Source: Smittia aterrima (taxonomy: Eukaryota > Arthropoda > Insecta > Diptera > Chironomidae). From it: a DNA stretch of 64,000 bases. A program made the translations under genes and the position numbers. The notes beneath the pieces are model-generated. The model was not told where the DNA came from. It saw only the letters and a list, made by a program, of their open reading frames with translations, and did no database searches. This document shows, piece after piece, positions 1 to 12,000 of the stretch; the stretch's first letter is position 1; each line of letters starts with the position of its first letter. The stretch is from positions 2,356,854-2,420,853 of the forward strand of contig CP093830.1 of NCBI GenBank assembly GCA_033063855.1. The letters are read 5' to 3'.

Positions 1-3000
1 ACATTTCAATCTGCTGAGGAAGCAAAAACATGAAATTTCCATTAAGCGACAAACAAATTCGTCGAAACTCCTGATTAAGCAAGTTCTTTACTTCGTAGTA
101 AAACAGTTTTCATTCTCATTTTGCATTTATAAGAACTGGAGCCAATTTCTATTGCAAGCGTCTCCATTATTCTTCCGAAAGGAAATCTCGAAAGTGAATG
201 GAAAATTCATTTCATGTGGCGCCGGAATGTGACAGATTGCTCGATGCTTCAGGGAGTGTTCGTTAGTAATGTAGCAACAACATCTTCGAGAATCTCATTT
301 ATCTCCAAGATAAATTGCGAAAGAAGATTTATTTCTCCCGGAATCGAAGAATTTCAAGTTTTGTTTGACAAAAATAACTTTTCACAGCAAACAAACGTAC
401 GATCCAGAAATTTACGAAATGTCAAGTGCAGAAAATTCGTTTTCCTTGTGAAAATACTTTTCATTCTCAAGATGCTCCTTGAGCTTTTCATCGCTCTCGA
501 AAAGCTTTCGCGAAGCTTCTCTCGAAATAGTTTCGTTAGATAACTTGTCTTCGAGCCAGAACGAAATGAACGTGGCGAACAAATTTGCTTTCCTCGCCAC
601 GTCTGGAAGTAAAAAATGAAAATAGCAAACAAGCGGAGATTTCTTTTCGCTCGATTCAAATGTTGGAAACAATAATTCACGTTCGAAACTGTAAATGTCT
701 GCTCTTGCTCCCCCCTAGGCTTTAGCTCAGTCATTAAGCTTTATTTTATGTTCTCGATTGTGTTTATTGCCACAATTTAATTTCATTTAGATATTAATGC
801 CATTTCTCTTCGAGTGCTTTTACTTTCTGTTCTCGTTTGAAAGATTGAGAACGCCAGCAAAGGAAAATCTTCTCAAAGGATTGCTACAATCAGACTTCGA
901 TTTACCTTTCACTCAAATTCAATCCTTGCAATCAGAAAGCCATTTTCACTAACGAGAGTATGAGAAACTTAATCAGTAAGATAAATTGAGCTTGTTCCTG
1001 AAACTGAAAGGAAAATTTGTTTCTTACATTTCGGAAAAGATTTCCTAAAGAAAACTCTTGAATCTTATGTAAGATTTTTAATTGATATTTGATCTACATG
1101 CCCCTCGTATTGTTCAGCGTTCAGCTATTAATTGGAATCGCAATTAATGTCCCACTTGAACACGGCGGTTAAATATTCGCTTTCAGTTATAAATCTGGTT
1201 TTCCTCGAGCTTAGAATCGTCGTTAGGGAAATCTTGTAACTTTCTCAAACAAAAAATTGCATAAGCCAATATCAAAATTAAACTTTTCATAAGTTTTATG
1301 TAAACTTCTCTCGCTAACGCTGTTAAAGACGGAAGCTAACGACGATTCAATTAAAGTTTGCGCCACTTCGCTTCAAATATTTTCAAAAAGTTTTTCTGAG
1401 GTTTTGCAAATTTTTTTTGTCAACGACGAACTTTTTATTTATTTAAACGAGGGATGATTTAATTCATGACGATAATAGAAAGTTTATCAGAAAAAGAAAA
1501 GCAATTTTCAGGGATTCTATTAAATTTGCATTAAAATTTGATGAATTTATTTTAAAGCTTCTTATCAGAGCAAAGCTCTAGACGAGTCTCTCTTAAAATT
1601 GATTGGCATTTTCGCAATCAAAAAAGTCTGCATCCGTTTACTCAGAGCAATGAACCAACATCCTTCATAAGTTCAAAACATTAAAGCAAATAAGAAAAAA
1701 AAATTATTCACGATTTTTATGAATCACTTCGTAATCTTCGTTGGAATCCGCGATTACTAATTCACACGTTTGTTGAAAGTTGTCGTGCTTGTTTGATCAA
1801 CAATTACTACGAAACCAAGAGTAATTTCTGAGAAAAGATCGAATGACGTTCCAGACGTTACGAAATGATATTCAGTAACCTACACGAGTTATTAAACAAT
1901 TTCCATGAAGAATGAGAAAATAATTTAAGGCCATTTAGAAGATGAAAGTTTGCTTCAACGTTTAGCGAGATTAAATTGAGTTTATCGAAGTGCGTTAATT
2001 AGTTTTTGTTTCATGCTTTAGGCGTCATTAGCAATGGAAAGTAAATTTCCTGAAATTGTAATTGGGGTCGAGGCGCTTCGAGGGGAAAGATTGCAACAGA
2101 CTTGCTCAATTAATCAACATTTTTTCTCTTGCTGATTTGCAGCCATTGATAAGAATTTATTGCACAAGCTAAGACCTCAACTCTCTTGGGTGTGTCCGGT
2201 AGAATTCACGAAATTGCGACCGGAAAAAATTGACGGAAAGTGATTTATGTGACGTTTGAGTTTGACGCTAATAAATAAATTCACACACTTCAAGCTCCAA
2301 TCACGTTTCTCTCGCTCGCCAATCGAACTGCATAATTAAATTCCTCGCAGTTTATAATTTTATTTATTCACCGCACTCAACAATGGCTGATATTTCACGC
2401 TCGTTTGTTCATTACCAAAGCTGAAAATCGATACGATTTGAACAAGTTCATGTTGGCTATTGCGGTCCGTTGTATATTTTGTGATTTGCGCGCGTGCATT
2501 TCTACGTCTGTTGATGGCGTATCAGTTACAAACTAATGAATGGAAAAAGTAGGCGAGTGCTTAATTAATCACACTTTGAATTGTTTGCTGTGAATGAAAT
2601 CTGTGCAATTTGCAGCGCGAAATTCGATAGTTGGAAGAGTGAAAAATAAAAACTGCTGCAGCAACAATGTTCCCTTCTATCTAGTGATTTGTATCGTTAA
2701 AAATATCCACAAACGTCAACACGTTTCAACGTCAATTCTCAGAATCATTATGATTTAAAATCGATAAACGCTCCGCTGATATTAACCGCAAAGTTGAGTT
2801 AACATTTGCCGCTCGACACGAGCGAAATAATTACAACATCATTGGATTAAATCAATGAAGGTGTCAGTTCGTTCTGCAATAAATTATGCTTCGATTCTTG
2901 TGTGACAAGAAAATTGTGATTGCACATGAGACTGAGAATGTTGCATGGCCTGGGCTTGGCCGACAAGTTGACACGTGAAATATTCATGAGTGAATGGCAA

Positions 3001-3043
3001 CTAATTGCGTAATTGTAATTGTTCTCTCTCTCCTCAATTACAG
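1..3043 (+). other. Zasp52: Intron of Zasp52-like gene (gene-free stretch)
   Basis: A/T-rich sequence with only short chance open frames on both strands and no PDZ start exon. It ends in a clear acceptor (CTCCTCAATTACAG, 3030-3043). I see no other gene, RNA or mobile element in it. Confidence 0.7.
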
Positions 3044-6000
3044 GTTAATACAGGAAGTATTGCCGACAATGCTGGACTGAAAGCAGGCGATGCTGTCGTT
3101 CGCATCAATGCGACAGACCTTTACAACCTTCGTCACAAGGACGCTCAAGATTGCATTGTCAAAGCTGGTCCATCCTTCGAATTGGTCGTTCAACGGTTTG
3201 TTCAACTTAAATTATTCATTGACGTCAATTGAATTCTCTCGTCGTTTTTACAGTGGAGGTGCAACATGGAAGCCTTCAGTCACACCAATCGGCTCAGCAG
3301 CCCCATCTCCGCTTCCCGGAAGCTATGCACCAGTTACAAAGACTTCACTGGCAGCCAACAAGCAACAAGTAAGCAATTTCGGTAGTGGACACAACTCTGC
3401 GGCTAGACCTTTCGTAAATGTTTTGTGAGCTCAATAGTTTGAGTTATTTCTCATACGTTCTTCATTTTGTAGCAATCAGGAGCTCCAGCTAGAGCTATCG
3501 GTAACAAGCAATACAACACACCAGTTGCAATCTACAGTGACGAATCAATCGCTGAATCGTTGTCGAGTCAAGCGGAAGTTCTTGCTGGAGGCGTTTTAGG
3601 GTAAATATTGAAGCAATGAATCAACGTTGCTCAGGAAAGTTCACGTAGCGAACCTTCCGGATCGACCGAACGATTCGTATCATTCGAGAAATTTGTGATT
3701 AACAAAGCATCCTACGCACATAAAGTTCTGCTCTCTACATTGTTTGTCCTCTTTCTCTTATTCTCTTCCCTCCAGTGTCAACTTCAAGAAAAACGAAAAA
3801 GCTTACAATCCCGAGAATTCGGAAGTTTTGAAAGCACTCCAAGAGAACGACTCTGAACCGGAACCAGGTAACGATGATGGTGGTTGTGAAGCCTCAAATG
3901 ATAATGCGAGGAGGATAGATATTGATGACGAACGCTACTCGCATTATTATGAGTTGGCGTATATGTTAAAGCTCTTAAACAGCGGTGATGGCAATGGATC
4001 TCTGTTCTCGAATGACAAATTAATTGAGTAAATCGCTTTACAATGCACACTTCGTCGACGTTTCCACTCTCATGGGACGAAAAACATGCATAAAGGAAAC
4101 AACATCATCACGCATTAATCATTAATAACGAAACGGGAGACTTTGAGTTCGTGAGGCAGCAGAAAATATTTTCACGCCATTTCTTTCATTTCTCATAACT
4201 TCTGCTGCTAATCAAAAAGTTAATTTTTCTCTCTCATGTGTTCACGTCACGTCCGGCAAAAGAGAGGCTGACCATAAATGGTCGAGTACATTAGTTTAAA
4301 TTAGATAAAAACCGCAAAGACGAAAGAGCAGCCTCTCGACGTCATAGTGTGTCTAGTCACTCCCCAGTCACGACAGCAGATTCTCTTCTGTAGAACCAAC
4401 GGTGATAAAGATTGAAACCATAAATATTCATATTTTATTCAGTTTTATGACAGAATTTATTTTTATTCGCCGTTTTAAATCAAAGAAAACTCATTTTCGA
4501 AGGTAGCTCGAGGCAATTTTGAAATTATATCTATTTTTGATAATAAAAGCTGAACCTTCAAAGATATATTGCTGTTCGTTTTCTCTGTCTCTCTCGATGC
4601 TTTGTCTTCAGAGAAATGAGGCTCGGGCGATGGGAAATCCGAGAATTTATCATTTCGCTTTAGTTTGTTCGCCTTCATGTTTTCGTTTCTTCCATTTCAT
4701 CCGTGGAATAAAAAAAGGATCTGCTGCAAAATCATAAATCATTTCTTGCTAAAGCTTTTTCTTCTGCGTTCATGCTGAGAGGTGTTTACAAATTATGTCA
4801 CAATTACGAAGAGCTTTTCAATAAAAAATCATTTCCAAGTTCAAAAGACTCATAGCTAGAGAAATAAACATTTTTGTTAACTCTATACACAAGACGAGTG
4901 TCATTACAAGCTCTCACTTGCTGTCGCTGTTTGCAGCGAGGTCACGAACAATCGCTCATGTAATTAACTAAAGAATAGAAAACTTTATTACATTGGACAT
5001 AAAATTCTTGAGTGAATTATTTGTGAAATGAAAGATGATTGTGAAGAATGAAGAAACCGTTTCAAAGAAGAGGAGTTTCCTTGAAAAATTCAGCTTGAAA
5101 GAATCTGTTTTTAATGAAGAAGAATGCTTAAATAAATGAAGATAAAAAATGAAGCTTTTCTGCTGCGTGGGCGTCATTCGTTAATTATGTTAAAAAATAT
5201 TTATTTAATTTTAAAATCAAATTCAAGTTTGTTTCTATTTCCACATAATTTACGAACGTCCCCATTTTATGTTGTTATTGTGCTGGACTGTTCATTGAAG
5301 GGATAGATAAATTAATGATTTTTCTTAAACAAAGCCACATAAGAAGACAATAGTTTCATGGAAGAAAATCGTGTCTTCATTCTTCAACTTGAGATATTCA
5401 TATCAGAAAGCACATTAAAATGAATTGAGAAAGAAATAAGAAAACATTCATCATTCATTGCGCTTCATGTTCTTGTTTCGATGAAATTAACAATTTTTCT
5501 CTCGCCTTTCTCGAAAACCAGATATTTTTATGATAAAATAAAGCCAATAACACGATTGGAAATTTGAGGGCGATGTAAAAAGAATTAACAATAGAATCAT
5601 GCAGAAAATCGATAAATTATTCGTCTCTCTCTTACTGCCATTGTATGAATTAATCAATTAATCACTATCAGTCGAGAATCCAACCTTTCTTTCTTTATAA
5701 GTACTTCAGTAGATTAAATCGCTCACCACTAATCTCATTTCACTTCTTACTCACGTTTCGGTGTAAAAATGTTAAAAATTTGAACAAAAATTATTTGGAT
5801 TTGTGCAAAATTAAACTAATTTAGCTGAATTGTCATCAGTTGCACCATCAGCACACTACCAACAGCCTCAACATCAACATCAACAACAGCAATATGCTCC
5901 TCAGCAGCAATATGCTCCTCAGCAACATCAACAACAACAACAGCAAAGTTATGCTCAGCCACCACATCAGCAACAAGCTGTCACGAAACATGTACACGCT

Positions 6001-9000
6001 CCAATTGACAGACCCATCAGTAACAACAACGGTGGCTTGCCCGCTGGGCAAAACATTTGTGCCGATTGTGAGCGTCTCATTGTGTAAGTGTTGATCAAAT
6101 CCTGCTCTCTTATTGAATCTTCAGACGAGCGATGATATTTTTCGAACAAGTTATAATTAATTGGATGTGTGAAAGCGAGAGTGAAAGGGTTAAATGTCAT
6201 TGTCTCAAACAACAAAACCTTCAGGCGTTCTGTCATTAACAATCATCTCGGCTGTCAAGAGAATTCATTCATCATTTTCACACACAACACAGTCATCTGA
6301 AACGAGAAAAGCTGTTCCTAGTCATGCCGACTTTTAAAATCTCCACTTAAACAGATAATCCGGTTGAGTGGAGTTCAACGTTGTCAAGTTCTGTTGCACT
6401 GCAAAGTTTCTTTTTCTTTGTTTTTTTAAATATTGAATTCTTTCGTGAAATCATCTTCTCTTTATTTATTTATTCTGTGAATCATTGCAAAACTTAATGT
6501 CGAAACGATTATGGAAACGTTTAGCTGGATCGAAGTTCTACTGGCGTCAAAGCCATGCCATCGGCGGTAGCGCAACTTCTGGCCACACTCCTCGGCCATT
6601 GACTCCAAGTTATCAAGTAATTCCCGATGACCGAATGGGCCAGACACTTCAACAGAACTCTTTGGCTCCGTCTGCATCTCATAGACCATCCCTTCCCGTT
6701 CAACCGAAAGTGAATCCAACGACCGCTCAATCTTCAACAAACGATTCGCAAGAGTAAGGATAACAAACAAACATTTAATGACGACTGTCGTTAGCCAGAA
6801 AGTTTAGTGCTTTCAGTTGTAGAAAACTCCACCAGGAGTCTTGAAAGTTCTTCTTAAGTTTTTCGTAATTGCTTTACACAATTGTTTTAATTTAATCATC
6901 CTTCAAGTGGATTCATGAGATGCCACAAAATAATTTGGTCGAGATGTTAAAAGGAACCGGAAATTGTTCATGAATTCATTGTGTCATTGGGGTCAGACAT
7001 AAGTTGTGTTATGTTGAAAATATTTTAAAATCCTTTTCATTTGCGATATCGTGATGGAACTTATGAATCTCCCCAACTTCCTGCCCTCAAGGACGTCCAA
7101 CAAAGCCCTGATACGTATTTGCATGTTTCTGTGTGTGTATGTGCCATTACAAAGTCAAATCAGCAACATCCAGAAGGGGAAATTGTTCGAAAAATAACAG
7201 AAGCTCATCAACATTACGATTGTTCTTTTTATGCTAATTACGAAAATCACATCTCTTCTCTTCTCTCTGTACAACGCCTTCATCAACATTCTACACCAAA
7301 AATGAATTCTTTAGTGGTGTGTTTGTGAGAATTAAGGATAAGAATCTCCATGTTGAGTGTTTCAAGTGCGCTACATGCGGCACTAATCTGAAAAATCAAG
7401 GTTACTTCAACTTGCACAATAAATTATATTGTGACATTCACGCTCGCATGGCTGCCTTGAACAGTCCTCCACCAAGTGCCAGTGCAAACGGTTTGGTCCC
7501 CGTCACCTTCCAACCGTAAGTAGAAAACTGTTCATATTTTGATGGAGTTAGGTATAGACCAAAGAGTCCTCGATGGAAGCTCAGCGTGAGAACTTTGTCG
7601 CAGCATGTGAGCTTTGTCGAGGATTTGTGAGCTCATAAGAAGCAGAATCAACTAAAAGTTTCATTATGAAAATGTTTTTTTTTGTTGACATAAAGCTTTA
7701 AAGCTCTTCAGAGTTTCTGATGAATTTCCTTTTTTCTCTCATTCAATCATTCAGGAATAAAACTATTGGCGCTAGTGCTATCTCGTCTGCTTTGAGCGCT
7801 CATGCTGGAAATTTGAATGGCAATGTAAGTAGAAAGAGTCTGATGCTTAGTTTCTGTTTGTTTTGTTCGCAATTATTCGTTCGTGGATTTTTGTTCATTG
7901 TTTGTTCTCATCGGAGCCATGGAAGAGTGAGCTTTGGGATAAAAGCTCTTGACTAATTACGAAGAATAATTGTCATGCTCACTCGATGAACTTAATCCCT
8001 TCTCGCTATTACTATCTGTGTTTGCGAAAGCTGTAACTAAACTTTGCTTTATTTTTACATCGTAAAATTAAACCTCAGTGCCTGAGTAACGAAAGCGAAA
8101 GCTTCAAGCCAACCCTAAAGAGCAAGGTCAATGACGATAACAATAACAATATTTATGATAATCGCTCCACATCATCCGAGACGGATTGTAGCAGTTTGTC
8201 GAGCTCCGACAAGGAGAACGACTCGAGGCCGTCGTCTTCTTTGTACGGGAACATAAATAAAGGTGAGGCATTGAAGAAATTCTCAGGAGAGAGCTTTCAG
8301 TACCGAACGATGAATGGAAGCGTAATCAGGAGTGTAGTTCCACCTGGTAAAGGCATCAAGGTTGATTACAAGGTAAGCGTGTTCACGTGTTCATTTTAAT
8401 GTGCTTCAAGTGCTAAAACGTTTGTTGATGGTGGAATAACTTTAAGGGGATTTGCATTTTTAAATCTTTTCTTCTGCTTCTTTTCTCCAGGCTCCTTCAA
8501 ACTTCTCGGCACCAAAGCCATTCTCTTACTCTGCTCCAAGCGCTGGACCACCAATGGCAGGACCAAAAAGTCCATCCACTTATCCTCCACCAACTCAACA
8601 ACAATCGTGGGCTCCAGCACCTCAACCAGCATGGTCACCTCCAACTGCAGCTGCTCCCAAGCCAACTGGACCCGTTCAAGGTGCTTATTAATAATTTTAC
8701 ATTTAATTTATTCGAAGCACACACATTTCGCAATCTCTCCTTTTACTTCACCTTTTCTTTCTTTCAATACCCGAGAAATTTTTCACATAAACTATTCAGT
8801 AAAGCACAAAAGCTCACCCAACCATATTCAGTTGTTCAATAAATATTTTATGATAGAAATTAGGCTTTGAATGAGAAGGTCCAAGCTTAAGAGGCTGGAC
8901 AAAGAGAAATTTTATTTATTTATTTATTTAACCACACTCTCCATCATCGTTACATGCCAGACGCATTGTTAACTTGTCTTCGTATCGATGAGCATCTTGA

Positions 9001-12000
9001 TATTTATTTCTCCTAATGTCTTCCATCTTATTAGTAGCACAGAGCTTTGCTCTCCAAGTTAATTAGATTAGACGGAAATTGTTGTTGAATGTTAATTAAT
9101 CTATGTTTGTTATCCACGCAAATCCACACACGCACACACTCGAAATGAATTTTCATTGGGCGCCATAAACTGACTACAATGATTAAATGTTTAGCGAGCT
9201 TCAACAAGAAGCCTGGATTTACCCCAAAAGGTATGAACAAATGACAAGTGTCGCTCTTTCGACAAAGCTTTATTATGCAATTAAAGGCTTTTGGGAAACG
9301 CAGTCAGGCTAATGGACGACGATGGATTTAACTTGAAAGTACGAGAGCCGCAAGAGGACTTTCAACAAAACCTTTTCTGATTGACAGTTTTAAGCAAATG
9401 CCTTTAAAAACTTTTTTTCTGTCTAAAACCGCTCACTCGTTTGGTTGAAAAAAAATAATACTCTTCCAGTTAAATCCGTCGTCAACCCTCATCTAGAATT
9501 ACTTTACATAAACCTCAAGCAAACACGAACAAAGAGAACTGGAAAACAACAAAACAATTGCGGAAGAGAATGAGCGATACTTTGTTTTCTATTTTCCATT
9601 GTGCTCCGTGATTCTGTGAGATGAATCTTCGAATTAAATTTTCATGGTTAGAGACATTGTATGTCTCTTTTGTGTTGTAGCTGGAAAAAAATAAAACTTT
9701 GTGGATCGAAAGTAGCAATTAAATTGAAGAATCCCTCGAGCTTGTAAAAAATCGATTTCAAATTCGTCTTTATGATCTAATAAAGTTTTAAAAATTGCGC
9801 AAGCATAAATTTGCCTTCTTCAAGAGCTGAGCTTTCAACTTGATTAAGCTTCAAGATCTCTTCATCCTTGTGTTCTCCCTTAGAGGTTTTCTTGTTCTAG
9901 CCTCAATAAAAAAAAACTCCACGAAGAGAGGAGATCCAATCACAAGCTCATTTTATCCAAATTGCATCATGTCATTGCATCCTCCCATGATTTCAAGTGA
10001 GTAAACTGCTTGATGTGATTTGCTTTCCTCACAGAATTTTCTTTTTTTTTTGCTTGCTGCTCATAAAATTGCTGTAAAAATTTTCCTTTCAACGACAGCA
10101 AAGATAAGCATCTTCAGAAAATATTTCAATTTTCCCAAATTGCTCTTTCGATTCTTACATTCTCAATCATTGTGAACGCATAATTTTATAAATTGCTTGA
10201 TATCGATTGCACTTTTACTAACTGAAAGTCAATTCAAGTTACGTAATGCTCGTTGAAAATTGTTGAAGAGAAAACTTGTTCTTCCTTTTCCTGGTTTTCC
10301 CAACATAGATTCGAATAGAAACCAAAAGCACAAACAGAAATATTTAACCGCTCGCACGAGACAAATGAAAATCAATATTTGCTCCACAAACTTCCGCCCT
10401 AAAGCGAATTGCGAGATGAGAAAAAATTTATAAACGCTTGGAGTGGTGAGCTTTGCCTGAAACCTACTAACGCTTTTATTCTATTTTCGCTTTCTCTTTT
10501 CTTTGCTATTGAATGTTGAATGAAAATGCAATTAATTTAAATTAAATTCTGACCTAAAACGTGGACATGACTACAACGACTAAAAGAATTTATTGACAAT
10601 GAGAAATGCAACAGAAATTCTCGAGAAACTGAATCGAGGACTCGAGAGAGAAAGGTTGAAATTTATGTTCCAAGTGATTCGGAAGAAGAATTTGATCCGA
10701 AAGATTTGGTAAACATCGCGAAGCCACCGCCTTCGAATTTCATCTGGCCACCGCCAAGCGAAGAACAAAAAATTGCAATCGCTGCTCCTATTTACACTGC
10801 GCCACCTGAAACTCAGCGTGTCACTTTCAAGCCATGTACTTATCGACCACTTGAGAGACCGCAGCAGCGGCTTTCAGTTCAGAACGTGTGCAAAGCGGAG
10901 TCACAGCAAACCGCATCCACCGAATATGAGTGTTTAAATGTCGAGTCTAATGTAACCGTCACAACATCAACTTCTAACGCATCATCAGAGTCAGAATACA
11001 AGATGTATCAAACACAGAACAATCATTACGCAAACATGTTCGAACAAACGAAGGAAGTTGATGATGAGGTAGAGGAAATTAATCAAAGTTCGACCATTGA
11101 TTTGCGTGTAACACCATCGCCCATTGAGCTACCGAAACAAACTAAAAGTGTTGAATTTGTAGAACCCGATCCAGATTATAAAGCAGAGACTTTCCGAAGC
11201 GTGTTTTCCAATCGAAAAGAAACTTGGCAGAAGTTAACGACAACAAACACTTTCTCAAGCTCACGCGACGAAAGACAAGAGGAGACGTTTGAGGCAACTG
11301 ATGACAATCCTGAAAATTCTGATGAAGATCACAATAACGCTCAACAACATGAAGAAGACGAAGAAGAAAATGATGTTGAAGCTGAAATTCAAGGACAGCA
11401 CGTTGGACCGCATGATGGAACTTACTATCAACTTCCACCATCAAATATCCCTCAACCAACTCCGAAGAAGTACATGACGGACTTCCATAAAGCTCTCATC
11501 ACTACCTCGGAGAGACCTTACAGCATCTTCGACTTAGCTCCAACACCTGAGCCGAAACTTCCAAATTTAGATTTTTACGAGGAAGCAGTTCGTGAAGCTG
11601 AAAAGTATCCGATTGAAGAAGAGAAGCCGAAGCCTAAGCCAAAGGAAATTCCAAAGTTTGAAGTTAAAACGAATAAACATGACATCGAGTTTCCTTATGA
11701 TGATGCTGATGTTCGCCGAGGAAGTTTAATCGCTTCGATGATGCGAACAGCTTCACCCAACCCTGTCGAGTTTGTTAAATCAAATATTATCGAAGAAATT
11801 CAATTGCCGGATGAAGAGAGTGCTTATTTCCCTCCACCAATCAGCATGCAACCTCACGAGGCTTATGGCGATAATGTTCCACATCGAACTAAATCTCCAT
11901 TTGTCGGAGCTTTGACTACTGTGCCCGATCGACCATACACGCCTTTCGGTCGAGAGATTATGTCTCAACTATCAATGGATATTCCAGCTGGTGCTCGAAA

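Noticed and set aside
214..734. Overlapping open frames on both strands near the left end
   Set aside because: Low-complexity Ser/Phe/Arg-rich translations without a known motif, lying in the intron before the PDZ exon.
7041..7314. Open frame just before the second LIM1 exon, possible extra alternative exon
   Set aside because: No acceptor with a pyrimidine tract and no recognisable protein motif; part of the frame simply runs into the true exon out of frame.
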